Positions 21,240 to 32,415 of a stretch of 64,000 nt of DNA are shown in pieces. Every line of letters begins with the position of its first letter. The first letter of the stretch is position 1. The notes below the pieces were generated by a model. The model was not told the origin of the DNA, did no database searches, and saw only the letters and a program-made list of their open reading frames with translations. Source of the DNA: Agrocybe praecox (Eukaryota > Basidiomycota > Agaricomycetes > Agaricales > Agrocybaceae); contig OZ024846.1 of assembly GCA_964017145.1 (NCBI GenBank), forward strand, positions 2,914,001-2,978,000, read 5' to 3'. A program made the position numbers and the translations under genes.

Positions 21240-23460
21240 GAGATTAGAATAGATTCACAGCGGCACACCGGTTCAACTTCGATTAGCGACGGCATAGTCT
21301 CGGCTCGGGCAATTTTTCTATATTTGGTTGTTAGGGGGTTTGCTTTCTTGTTCACGGCTCCCCTTCGCTTCTTCCCTTTGAAGTTCAATTCTTTGTTATT
21401 ACTCCAGCTATGTACTCGTGGAAGTCTTATCTCTCTCTCTCTCTCTCTACGCTCTCTGTGTTGTCGGTGGCCACCCAGTACTGTAATGTGAGTTGGCACT
21501 TTTATTTTTCGTTCAGCATCCTCTCTTTGCTTCCTATCAATCTCACCTTCCTCCGTCCTTGCGTCGAGGGCGAATTACTGATTAAACTCATGCACACAGT
21601 GTATTTGGTCCCACATTGGCCTGTCGACGCCAAGTACGCGGTCTCCGAATTGAGGAGCCCCCAAGTTGCCAACGCACCGTCCGCATGGCTATCGCAGTGG
21701 TGAATCTAATGTAGCTGTCAGCGAAATCCCTTTCTCATGCTCGAATTGAAGTCAACACAAAGAAGAAACTACATGCAGTGTTCAAGATTTTGGTTGTGGA
21801 GGTTGGAATGTGTTTGGAGAAGGCGCGGTTTATTTGGTTGTGGGGGCAAAGGAGGTCAGGAAGTACTATGCCCTGGTCCGGAAAACGCCTATGACTCCCG
21901 CCTTAGTGAACACATACACGACTTCCCTTCCGTCTTCGTTTGACCTTCTTTTTTTTTCCCTCTTCTTCCGGATCCAGCCCCGTTCTTGATATCTTGGCAA
22001 GCCCACCGTCATCACAAGCTCGCCTTTCTCTCCCTTATTTTTCCATTCGCTCGGCGACCCTCCACGCTCACGTTTGCCGCAGACGCCAACGTTGTTACCT
22101 CAGTTGCATATCTTCGCGCCTGCCTCTGACCAAAACCAACATCATCACAAACTCGAACACGGACACGACTACTGGTATCACAAACGGCCGGGATTTCCTG
22201 CTCGTCTTCCTCATCCATATCTCCATACGTCAACTTGGAACGTGACGCGATGCCTCTATCCCTTAGCTTGCTTAGCTTTGTTGCGTTTTCTCTCTCTCTC
22301 CTATTCTTGCTTCCTTGTATTGTATTGATACTATTAGGTATGTTCCCTTCGTTTTGTTTTGTTTCATCTTGACTCAACAGAGTACTTATACGCTTGCTGA
22401 TATAGGTCCTCCTTTCCTTCCCTTCGGCCTTCCTTCCTTCCTTCCTTCCATCCACCTTCGGGTAGCGTACCGTACGTTTTGGTGACTCCTTTCCTCGTTT
22501 AGCTTTGCTTTGACGAGGTTTCTCGACTAGTCGTCCTCTCCCTCCTCCAGCCACTTCAACCCCATTCACCACTCGCCTATTTCCACTTCCCGTTCGTAGT
22601 TCCTCAACTACGACCCCAGCTTTCAACTTATCTGTACATCGACGTAACTCCTTAACGAACAAAGAATCGCTCACAGACATTACCTCGCGCACGCACAAGT
22701 CTAAGGCCGCCCACTCACACGACCACTCCAAGGAGAAGGACGTCCAAATTACACAAGTCTCCGCGGATGCGGATGCCGACGAACGATACACAGATGGAAT
22801 ATATGCATATAAATACGACGCGGATGTCGTACGTGTGGATGGGGATGATGAAGGCAAGCGTACGCTGGGGAGGAGACAGATCAGTGGGCTGTTTAGTGCG
22901 GAATTATCTGGGGTGAGTTTCCTTCTTTTGTTCGATGTTTTTTTTTGTTTCGTTCTTGGACCGTGATGTTTTGGATGGGTTGGGTTGAGGGCGTCGGTGA
23001 CAGGTGCCCTCGGGGCTCCGTGGTGTTTAGAGAACTCGTCGTCAGCTCCAATGATGACGTCGTCCATCTGTGTCGCGCTCGTCGCCAACTTTGATTCTTC
23101 CCATTCCCTCATATGATCCGAGTAGGCCACAACCGACTAATTATCCTCCAGGTTTTATCCAAAGGCGGCGTAAGCTAAGAACTAGTCCCCGAAGGCACCC
23201 TCCCCGTCGATTCAAAGCCCCGTTCGTAGGCCTCGCACTGCAATGGCTCACTGGCTCATTGTCATATTCGCCCTACCCCCCGGGAGGTTTGCTAAGAAGA
23301 CACTCTTTTCCCTGTCCTTCGACGTGAAGTTTGTTCTTCTGGCCTTCCTTTTTATATCCTCATCGTTAGTATCTACGATTCACGACGGTACTCTCCCTCG
23401 ATAGTCTCGTTTCCTCCGTCGTCCTTGCTGACATTGCTATCCCTCCGATCTGCTCTCAGC
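21240..23460 (+). pseudogene. Permease relic F (APC/MUP1-like), divergent from NLR-2
   Basis: Shares blocks in order with relic A/A2: a 5' block with TTCTATATTTGGTTGTTAGG at 21315, a hydrophobic stretch ending at a GTGAGT donor near 21488, and an acceptor near 21600 before a degenerate W-S-H-I-G block. The Thr/Asn stretch (TKTNIITNSNTDTTTGITNG) is at 22130, the hydrophilic block at 22690-22915, and the permease core at 23150-23290 (FKAPFVGLALQWL then IVIFALPPG in another frame). Frame changes and stops make it non-functional. A long minus-strand frame (22012-23130) runs through it but is low-complexity and has no counterpart in the other copies. Confidence 0.6.
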
Positions 23461-23469
23461 TTGTGCACG

Positions 23470-23810
23470 TTTCAAAGTTGTAATTTATATACGTTCGTCG
23501 TCATTTTTTATGTGTTCTTTACAATATTTGGCCCTTTGTGTACAGCTGTATGCTGAAGATCAATTGGTGTATTTATTCTTTAAACGATTATTGGTATCTC
23601 TTTTATCGGTATCTCTCAAGCCAGAGTCGTGCTCTGAGAATGTTATTTTCAAGTACACTAACGTTCAAAGCACAATTAGGTGTCTGAGGAATGGAAAACA
23701 TAAAAAGCCCAAAGTTCCGGACGCCGTGCATCTTCCTAAATTTGGGGTTACTTGAGACCACCCAGTCGTGCAAAATCTAACTTTATTCAGTGCCGCGAGA
23801 ACATACTACC
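23470..23810. other. Intergenic, no gene recognised
   Basis: Between permease relic F and the 3' end of the glutathione S-transferase. Only short frames. Confidence 0.4.
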
Positions 23811-24615
23811 TTACACTATGGCTGAAAACGCATCGAACTCCTTCACGATACTTTCCCATCTCCCTCCGTGCCATGATGCTATGTCTCTCCACTGCCGACT
23901 CTCTTCGCCGAACGAAAGTCGCATCCAAAGAACGAAGCTCGCTACAACAATATCTCCCCATGAGATAGATTGGCCCAATATGAAGGGACTAGTCCCTTCC
24001 GCTTTAGCATAGTAATTGTGGATTTTTCCAAATGCGCTGCGTAAATTTTCCCACTCTCGCACAGCGTCTTCTCCTTTGGGCTCCAGATCCTCCAAACGCT
24101 TCCCGAATTGCATCTCTTTTACTTTGCGGCTGTACTTTTGATCCCTCGGGCCGAGCTTGTTAAGAACGGGAATCGTAATGAACTGCCACAGCGAGTCAAG
24201 TGCAGCCATGAATTGATCTTCGAAGGCAGCCTGCAAGCCTGTCGAGTCCGCAGGAAAGATTGGCGGTGTGTCGGGGTACGTTTTATCCAGATACTGTGCG
24301 ATAAGAAATGAATCGGCAAGGTATGTGCCGGTTGATGGATCGTGAATTGCCGGAAGGGTATAGAAGTCCGTTCCGTCCGGCTTTTTTCCAGTCGGCTTGA
24401 CTCCGAGCTTTTTGAGAAGTGGTTCGATGTCCTCCGATTCTAGCCATTCTGTCTTGTACGATATATTCTTGTAGTTCAGGGAGAACCTGTTGGGTTTATT
24501 ATCGTGAGGTAATTAAATTGATATTTAGAATTTTAACTAACCTCGTCTTCCAGGTATTTGGTGACAGCGCTTTACTCGGAAGGGCAGAATCGATGTCATA
24601 AAAGGTGATAGTCAT
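23811..24615 (-). CDS. Glutathione S-transferase
   Basis: Two exons fit: 24542-24615 and 23811-24486, with a 55-bp GT-AG intron, giving 249 aa, a normal length for a GST. The N-terminus MTITFYDIDSALPSKALSPN followed by TWKTRFSLNYK is the thioredoxin-like glutathione-binding domain, with the '(S)PNTWKTR.(S/A)LN(Y/F)K' pattern of fungal etherase-like (LigE/GTE-type) GSTs. TLPAIHDPSTGTYLADSFLI is the cis-Pro/SNAIL-equivalent segment. The C-terminal part (SFVLWMRLSF..) is the all-helical domain. Such enzymes conjugate glutathione to electrophiles or cleave aryl ethers in the cytosol; the substrate cannot be told here. The frame is intact although neighbours on both sides are relics. Start chosen from the conserved TFYD N-terminus. 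Confidence 0.88.
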
Positions 24616-25320
24616 TTTGGTGAGGAATTCCGAGTGCAGAATGCTCGTACATGCTTTTACTTACTTTATACCATCTTTTTGCTGATTAATAGGATTAGTA
24701 ATTCTTCCCACACGACGTAAGCCTCGGTGCTTTGTGATACGTTCAAAGCACTGGTAAGCATCTAATAATCAGGTTTATATTTATCATGGGACATTTACGT
24801 GCCGCACTTCTCGCCTCCTTTGTGTAAGACCACACCACAGACATACCGCAATCTGTTTCTTAATATTCAGCTAACCGAACATGACGCTCAATCTTTATCA
24901 GTTTTGATATGTATCTATGGCTATACATCTGGGCGTGCATATTATACATGCTATTTACGTATTGGTCACTGTCACGGCAATCCTTGGAAGCTAGTGACGG
25001 TTGAATGATGTGGGTCCATTGCGTCGAAATCACTCTTCGTATTCATGTGTGGAAGGATAAGCAAAAAGTCCATGTCTTTGAGCACTCTGGAGGGATAGCT
25101 CCACATGATGAGGTGTACCGCATTGGTTATACACTGCCTGCATTATTGGGACTCGGCGAACGTCTATAATATGGATGATGATAGCAAAATCTGCTGCTCA
25201 TACGAACTGAATATGTCTAGGGTAAGTCACTTATTCAAGCTCCCCCAGAGAGCAAACTTTATGAGACACATATGTACATGTTGTCGTATTATTGACATTG
25301 ATAAGATCTTCATCTAACTG
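24616..25320. other. GST upstream region and degenerate sequence
   Basis: The first part is the GST promoter region. From about 25100 to 25230 there is a short frame that could be a decayed upstream exon of the kinase-like relic that follows, but no motif proves it. Confidence 0.35.
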
Positions 25321-25324
25321 TATG

Positions 25325-25640
25325 GTTTGGCTGATGTTCTGTAGAGATATGTGCGTTGGCAATACCATAATGGACCATTCAAAGGTGTTGCCGAAAGGGT
25401 ATCATTTCTGCAGATGCCTACACACGATGTGACTTGGAATGGAAGCCTCGGTGGTGCAATCAGCCTACTAAATTGACTACGGGCTTTCACTCATCGGTTC
25501 CTCAAAGTCGGTCATGATGCGGGGAAATCAGCGTCAGTACAGGCCTTCAGAGATGCCAAACATGTCCCTAAGTCATACGACCCGTTCAAGACCGATGGCT
25601 ACCAGGTCGGGGAACTTATAAGGAAGCTCCTGAGGGTGAG
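25325..25640 (+). pseudogene. Kinase-like relic (catalytic part only)
   Basis: After a TGTAG acceptor the frame reads DMCVGNTIMDHSKVLPKGYH, equivalent to the exon after the HR|D junction in the kinase-like genes at 39824, 47474 and 50648. In another frame follows CDLEWKPRWCNQPTKL, then a DYGLS equivalent. The tail K..YDPFKTDGYQVGELIRKLL is equivalent to YDPFxADVYQLGNVF. At least two frame changes are needed. The N-terminal exons are missing or unrecognisable. Confidence 0.7.
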
Positions 25641-25848
25641 CGATTTCTAACCATTCTCGGCATTTTGCTGATCGGACCGTTCCGTTGCTCGCTCTGGGTT
25701 TGAATGCGCCATTTGTCTTCTTTCTTGATCCAGGAAGATACCAATGGTTTCTTGATATGGAGATTGGGGTATATGAGATCAAAATGCTTTGCTGTAGCTG
25801 TTCGGTTCTTCCCGTTTTCATGGTACCAATCCAGGATTTCACTTCACT

Positions 25849-26295
25849 TCACTGTTTCAATGTCGCATTTTCTTTCTTGGTGAAGACTGGAGTCTTGGAT
25901 GATCCCGAGACTTTTTTCTCCTTTGGTTCTTTTGCCTCCTTCTCGAATTCCGAGACTAGGACATAATCATGCTCGATAATTTTAGAAAATATCATGAACA
26001 ACGTACGTTTCCACTTACTGCTCACTCTTTCCTGGCATGGTACCGGCACATTCTTTTAACTTCTTCACTATAGCCTTTCCTTCACCATCAAGATTTTCGA
26101 CCGCTTTTCATAGTCAGACACATTCTCCAAGGTGATCAGTACACGTTGCTCATTCACAGTATTTCGTCTTTTATCCAGCCGTTCTTCATCGACGGAGGAA
26201 AGTCTTTCCTTTTGAGTGAGTACAGTAAGGAGAACATCCCTTCGGCTCTTAATTTTTGCTTCAAGTTTATCAAAACTTTGTTTTCTCTTTGACAT
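25849..26295 (-). other. Unassigned charged coding-like segment
   Basis: Two minus-strand frames, 26068-26295 (KRKQSFDKLEAKIKSRRDVL..) and 25849-26049 (EFEKEAKEPKEKKVSG..), are Lys/Glu-rich and look coiled-coil-like. A third frame around 26000-26090 reads GEGKAIVKKLKECAGTMPGK and is followed by a possible GTAAGT donor. No consistent gene model could be built. It may be a decayed gene or chance; I do not recognise the family. Confidence 0.25.
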
Positions 26296-26389
26296 ACAGA
26301 ATACATACTATTAAATATAAATGATGGAGAGCTGAAATGATAGTTAGAGACAAAACCCCTACGTGCCAAATTTAGTCTGATACACCGGG

Positions 26390-26560
26390 CTATGAGAGAA
26401 TTTTCTTAGAGAGACCTATGAGTTTTGCACCCCAAATATGGTATGGACTAGGGGTATGAGGGGTTCATGGGTTATGGGCTCCATTTCCCTGTGAGCCAAC
26501 TCGGTGGATCGAAAATGTCATGGGTTATAAGGGGTTATGGGGTTTGAGCGGTATGGGTTA
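26390..26560 (+). repeat. Degenerate GGGTTATG-type repeat upstream of NLR-3
   Basis: Irregular repeats of GGGTTATGGG, GGGGTTCATGGG and GGGGTATGAGGGG lie directly before the TATA box of NLR-3. They are absent before the deleted NLR relic at 7000. Confidence 0.5.
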
Positions 26561-26575
26561 AGAGAGGTTCAATTG

Positions 26576-26583
26576 TATATAAA
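26576..26583 (+). promoter_or_regulatory. TATA box of NLR-3
   Basis: TATATAAA lies 107 bp before the ATG at 26690, followed by a pyrimidine-rich leader that is shared with the relic at 7013-7128. Confidence 0.5.
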
Positions 26584-26689
26584 GGGCCCAAGGAGACGTT
26601 CCTGTCCTCTTTCCTCCTTGATTACTCTGCTTTGGAGGCTGGGTTTAAATTCTAAAAAACTACTTGCGCTACACATTGGGCCAGTAACA

Positions 26690-29661
26690 ATGTCTGGGAT
26701 TGTTCACCAACATCAACACGCAATGTTTGGGAGAAAGGTGAATATATTTGGGGGATGTTTCGTAAATGTAAACGAAGGCAATGAACGGAAGGGTGCGTCA
26801 TTATAGGAATTTGAATCAACTTCACCCTGATACTTTCTTATGAAGCACCACTCGACATCCTGACAGATGTGGTCGCACATACCGCGTTCCACGACTCTGC
26901 AACATGTTTTGACGCTCCAAAATGCCACCCAAATACGCGTATTGCAGTGTGCGACAAGATCATGAGCTGGGTCCAGCGCTCTGACTCCGAAACGAGGGAC
27001 AAGTTTGTCATGTGGCTTACGGGGGCCGCAGGTGCAGGCAAATCGGCTATCGCACAGAGGTTTATTGAACTGTGCCTTCTCAACGGCCTCGTCATTGTGA
27101 GCTTTTTCTTTGGAAGATCGGATGGCAGTCGAAATCACGCAGGCGCACTCGTTGCAACACTCGCCTACCAAATCTGGTGCCTGTTCCCGGTGGTACAGAA
27201 CGAAATTATCTCTGTAATTGACGCCGATCCCCTCATTTTCACAAGAAATTTGCGGCACCAATTTACTCAGCTAATCGCACAACCTCTAGTTAGCATCTGC
27301 AGTGCGGGTAATTTATGGCCTCCTGGAACATATCGTGTCATTGTAATCGACGGCCTAGATGAATGCGTCAACGAGGAAACACAACAGGACATTATACACA
27401 TCATATCCACTGCCATACAATATTTCAAACTACCCATATTATTTTTCATTGCCAGCCGACCGGAACATAATATCCATGTTGCCTTTACCTCGGAAGGAAT
27501 GATGGGACTCTTTACACGGCTATATCTAGACGATACCTACGGACCTGACGAAGACATCTTTATGTTCCTTAAAGACAGCTTTGAGGAAATTAGGATGACC
27601 CATCCTTTCAAAAAGCGGATCCCAGAGGTGTGGCCCAGTCCAGAATCGTTGAAATCCCTTGTCAAAAAGGCATCCGGACAGTTTATCTTTGCGGCAACAG
27701 TCATCAGATATGTTAAATCCATTCGCCATCAACCTCATAACCGACTCGACGATGTAATGACCCTCTGACCAGCTCAGGGTGACTTGCCCTTTTCACAATT
27801 AGATGAGATGTATCGAACTATTCTCTCCAGCGCCAAAGACGTCAATCAAGTTCTGTACGCTCTCAGTATTTACTCACTTGAAGTAGTAGATGGATCACCG
27901 GCGGATCACTTTGACATATGCGCGTATTTGGAGATTCTTCCGGAGGATCTCGAGATCCTATTTTGTGATCTTGGAGGAATTGTTTCAATCCAGGAGATCG
28001 GGAGTCAACGGCCAATGCTTCAGATTCTACATGCTTCATTTCACGACTTTCTACTGGATCCAGCGCGGTCTAGGCAGTACTTCATTGACATCGAAATTTA
28101 TAGGGCACGACATGTGGCAAATATTCTTCATTATGTCAATCCCTCTAATCTACGCGTGCCGGGAAATAGTGAGTGATTTAGAATTAGTGATACAATTTCT
28201 TAAATTAGATAACATTCCATCAGGAGCCACAAAGCCTCCAGCAGCGGTCGTCATTACGTTCATTCGGAGAAATTTCGAACTCTGTAGAAGTTCAATAGAG
28301 CTAATCAACGCGGCTTCGTCTCTCTCCCCTGAAATAATGTTTCAAAACTTGGCAAAGGCAACCGCCAAGGATCACGTACTACACTTGTTTGTGCTGTATA
28401 GTCTTTTGCCGTTTTTTGCCCGCATGGTATTTTTATTTTCTTCGTGGGCGGTTTCAATTCATAGTTTTCTAATCGACGCTTACAGGCACCTGAGGATTCA
28501 AAATGGGCATCAATAAAGCAACAGCACGAGGACGAGCTTGATAAGAGTTTCTGCGGAAGTATACCTACTTATTTCGACAGTGCCCCCCTCACTGCAGCTC
28601 TATGTATCGCGGTACATCTAGGGACGGACTTCCTTGTTCCAGGTCGTCTTAGAATTGGGACCGAAGATTGCGTAGTCCATTCGGACATAACTTGGGGCCT
28701 TTTCCAAAAAGATACTCTTTATCTCACGCTGATGATGCGTGACAGGGCTGGTGGAAATCTGGACGAATATTGGTTGCGTCTTATAAGGTTTATACAAGAT
28801 CCAGCTAGATCGGGGAGATATACTTTAGGCGGTGATGAATATGCAAAGGCCGCTTTATACTTGGAGGAGGAAATCAAACGGTTGGCATACTCCGGGATAG
28901 ATTTAGAATCACCCTTGGACGAAGAATTCTTAACTTCTCGTCTCTCCTTCCACCACAGTGTCTGGGTTTTAGGAGTCGAACCTCAAGAATACCCTCGAGG
29001 TTCCAACTTTACGGAAATGTTTTTACTCCTAGGTTACTCCAAGTTCTTCCTTTCCCTCTCTGCACGGTCGGAAGGTTTACTTCAACATTGTCATGATCAA
29101 AAACTCTTTACCAACGAGCTCATAAATCACTTTCCGAGCCCTACCGACCTCTTAAAACGGGAAATGAAGTCATACCTAGAGCGAGTCGAAGAAAGGCCTA
29201 CAGTGGAATCACCCGAAATCAATTCGACGAAAATCTATAGGGCGGTAGTGGAGAACGATACAAGCACAGACAACCTACTAGGAATAAGCTTGGTTGAAAA
29301 AGATCCAATTCACGCCTTGGAACTCTTACCTGACTCGTCAAAAGACGTTCAAACACCACACAAACCGAAACTCCTAGCCAACGAAGTCATTAATCACTTT
29401 CCACATCACACGACCATTCAATCACGCGACACAATCTCAGGGCAAGAACCCGTTCCGGAAGAGTTGCCACAAACAGAGCAAGGCGAATCGGGAGGAGGCT
29501 TGACGGATATCAGCCCACCTCACGACTCTGCACCTTTAAATAACACGATCAAGAACATTATTCCGGGCACAATCGTCCCTGTTCACCCTATGCGCATGAA
29601 GGTTCCATTATTTTCCCTTTTTCTTGCTCTTTTCCTCTCTCTATTTTGTATACGGGCATAA
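26690..29661 (+). pseudogene. NLR-3: NACHT-domain NLR with C-terminal membrane anchor, broken by one in-frame TGA
   Basis: Four exons fit: 26690-26792, 26846-28168, 28224-28426 and 28486-29661, with introns of 53, 55 and 59 bp, for about 934 codons. Exon 1 encodes MSGIVHQHQHAMFGRKVNIF and then GGCFVNVNE. NACHT motifs are GAAGAGKS, VIVIDGLDEC and FIASRPE. At 27766-27768 an in-frame TGA stands where the paralogues have Arg (LRPAQGDLPF), and the same frame continues for 400 more bases, so CGA to TGA is the simplest cause. Unlike NLR-2 and NLR-4, this protein has an extra C-terminal region of about 150 residues. That region repeats the segment LLANEVINHFP (an earlier copy is LFTNELINHFP) and ends in a hydrophobic segment VPLFSLFLALFLSLFC near the stop, a tail-anchor-like arrangement. 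Everything else is intact, so inactivation looks recent, or the stop is read through or is a sequence error. Confidence 0.85.
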
Positions 29662-30235
29662 ACACGCCCACCTACTTGCTTACTCTTAATTTGATGTTTT
29701 TCATACTTGAATACTGGGAAATAAATATTTATATGTATCTGCGTAATAACTGAGATGGCCAATCCCTTCCCAAGCCATTCAGTACAAAGTTAGTGTGCGT
29801 GTTGGAAAACCTTCAGCTCTACTGTTCGAACATTACCTCCCAGCCTATAGTTGCCTTGCACTAGTGGATACTCAGTGCAAAGGAAAAATGATGGACAACC
29901 AGAAGTGATGGGAAATAAGGTACGACAATAGAGAAAAGGAACATGGAACAAAAATATTACCAAGTCCAGATGATTATAAGTATAATGCACATCACAATAT
30001 CAAACGTGGGAATGCGCACTTGGCTGAGCGATGGAGCAGCGCATAAGTTTTTCGCTTTCTAAGTCTACGCAAGGTACGTACCTTACAGGTCCCAAGTTCA
30101 ATGGTCGGTGGGCTGAGTTTTAACTAGGCTGAATGAATGATGCCGTTCGTGTCGGAGTTAAGGCCGAGTGTAATCGGAGCTTTAAACCTTATGCGCTAAA
30201 CTTGCCAGCTCATCGTTCTGACCTGTTGGGTCAAC
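29662..30235 (+). repeat. 3' flank duplicated with 7790-8290
   Basis: Non-coding sequence downstream of NLR-3 that aligns with the flank of the deleted relic, for example TATATGTATCTGCGTAATAA near 29733 and near 7863. Similarity ends near 30235. Confidence 0.65.
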
Positions 30236-31885
30236 TTTATGCTGCTATTCTCTTTGGACTCTCGTGCAATTCGACTCCAACCGTCTCGGGACACTTTCAT
30301 TTTCTCGCTCTGGATCGAAGATTTAATGACGGACTAGGACTAAAACGCTCCTTTTACATGACCTGTTTGCACTGGTACTGCAGAAGTGCTGACCAACGGC
30401 ACGGAGGAAATAGAACATGATGGGACTTGGGGAGGCTTGGTAGGGTTCCAACTCGAAGCAAAGATAGATCAGGCGCGGAGAGGGAGGAGAGGTTTTGGGG
30501 CTACTATGTCTGGAAGGGATGACGCTATGTTTAGGACGTTTACGCTGCATGGTTGGTGCGTTTGTTATTGAGGATGGGAGACACTGGAACGCACTGCGAC
30601 CTCAGATGGAGTACCCGCAGGGATAGATTCGGGGCTCGGCGTATTAAACGGATGGATGCGAGTGTTGGAATTAGTCGGGTGAGAGGTGGGAGAGACATCA
30701 ATGGGTGCACCGAGTTCAAAGAACGGGGAAGCTGAAGCGCTGAAGGGTGGTAGTGATTTGGGGAAGGATGATTTATGTGACTAGGTCTGCATTTTTGGAA
30801 GCGAGTGGATGTGATACACGCATATTTTTGGGAGTGACGCTGGGGTGGGGACTCAGATCTCAGAGTTTGAAGGCAACTCATCGAAGTCGTTGGCTTTGTC
30901 CTTGGATGTGTTCAATAATCCAGAGTAGTACTGCAACATCGGATGGGATTTGTGGGACTTGCGGGATATGGATACGAAAGGATGGATGGAGGCGAGTGGT
31001 GGTGTGGGCGACTTGCCCTCCCTTTTCGTTTATGCGTCTCCACTTTACATTCGCTCCGTCCGTCGACGCTATTCATGCTCGTCATGCGACCAAGCCCGGT
31101 CATCCCTCCCTACTTAACGTTTCAGCGTCGACCTTGGATGGTTTCGGATTGCATGGGAAAGCGTATGCCCAAGCCCTTTGAACTTGTTGGCCAAGTACAA
31201 TATCATAATATCGGTGCTCGATGTCGCTTTCCCTCCGCTCTTTCTCGATCGTGTCTTAAGGATATGGACTATTGATGGATAAACATAGACATCCCTCTCT
31301 TTTCTGTCGAAATGTTCTTTCTGTTCTTGCACATGCTAATGATAGGATCTATCCAGAACCCATCACAACACATCCTACTTCGGTTCCTTGAAGCTTGAAA
31401 TTTAAAACTCGACCCGCTATTGTCAGTTATTATCATTTACGATTTCGTCTGCATCTTTTGTTATATCACACTGCTTTTTCAGTGCAAGATACGTCACTTG
31501 GTTTCCTCCATCGCTTCTGCTCACGCACCATCACTGCTATCCACGGTGCTTACGCAAAATGCGTGGCCCACAGACACAGCATCATGTGGTGTACATCATG
31601 GAGACGCCTGGGAACAGGAAATCTATAATTGCATCGACACAGAAACCGCAACGAGCTCGCCTCCGGCGAGTTGATCCGGGCAGGGCGTGGTCTGGTACTC
31701 CGGCAAAGCTTGTCGACGGCATATCCTTCCAGGCTCTTACGCAGTAACACGCTTGGCTATCAATTATGTTTATAGCTCAGAATTGGGTATAAAGACGCTT
31801 CTGCAGATGTAATTGTAAGCTAAATCCCCCTCCCATCATTGTCATCCAGGTTGCTGAATCTTGTCAATTGCTCTGTTCACTAGGC
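30235..31885. other. Gene-free stretch with decayed coding-like sequence
   Basis: Plus-strand frames around 30385-30570, 30940-31100 and 31190-31270 (for example GWMEASGGVGDLPSLFVYAS and VLDVAFPPLFLDRVLRIW) look like pieces of one decayed gene, with stops and frame changes between them. I do not recognise the family. Positions 31280-31885 hold nothing recognisable apart from the NLR-4 promoter region. Confidence 0.3.
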
Positions 31886-32408
31886 ATGTCCTTCCAACGT
31901 ACGCCTGGACATTCGATGATATCTGCACAAAACATTGTGATACGTGGAGGAACGTTTATCCAACAGATTGTCCCCGGTGACGGACGTAAATGTAGGTGAT
32001 TACAACTTACGCACCAAATTTTATGATTAATATTGACCTACTTCCAGCATCATTCGACATACTAAGAGACGCCGTGGCCCATGCCGCATTCCACGACTCC
32101 AGCGCACGTTATGATCCCCCCAAGTGTCATCCAAATACACGAGTAGCCATCCTGAGTACACTCATGGACTGGCTTCAGCACTGTGACACGGAAGCGTCGG
32201 ACTATTACATCCTGTGGCTTACGGGGGCCGCGGGCTCAGGGAAATCTGCCATCGCGCAGAGCTTCATCGAGCAGTGCCTCCGTCGGCAGCTCCTCCTTGC
32301 AGCGTTCTTCTTTGGAAAATCCGATGCGACTAGGAACCATGGCGGTGCGCTCGTTGCGACGCTCGCTTATCAGATTTACGGCACCCTCCCGGCAGTTCGG
32401 CAGGAGAT

Positions 32409-32415
32409 GATTTCC
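32409..32415 (+). repeat. Target-site duplication, left copy
   Basis: GATTTCC directly precedes the element; the identical 7-mer follows it at 33274-33280. With one more base outward (T versus G) the match is 7 of 8. Confidence 0.8.

Noticed and set aside
22012..23130. 372-codon minus-strand frame rich in Arg/Ser/Lys
   Set aside because: It lies antisense to permease relic F, is low-complexity, and is not preserved in the homologous copies at 5460, 9540 or 16840.
25573..25842. 89-codon minus-strand frame
   Set aside because: Antisense to the kinase relic and its 3' side; no similarity to anything recognisable.
26390..26560. Possible telomere-like array
   Set aside because: The unit is irregular (GGGTTATGGG) and not TTAGGG; it is internal and lies before a promoter.
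27749..27776. Tiny intron removing the NLR-3 stop (GTAATG..CTCAG)
   Set aside because: It would be only about 24 bp, shorter than any other intron in the window (48 bp or more), and would delete residues conserved in all paralogues.
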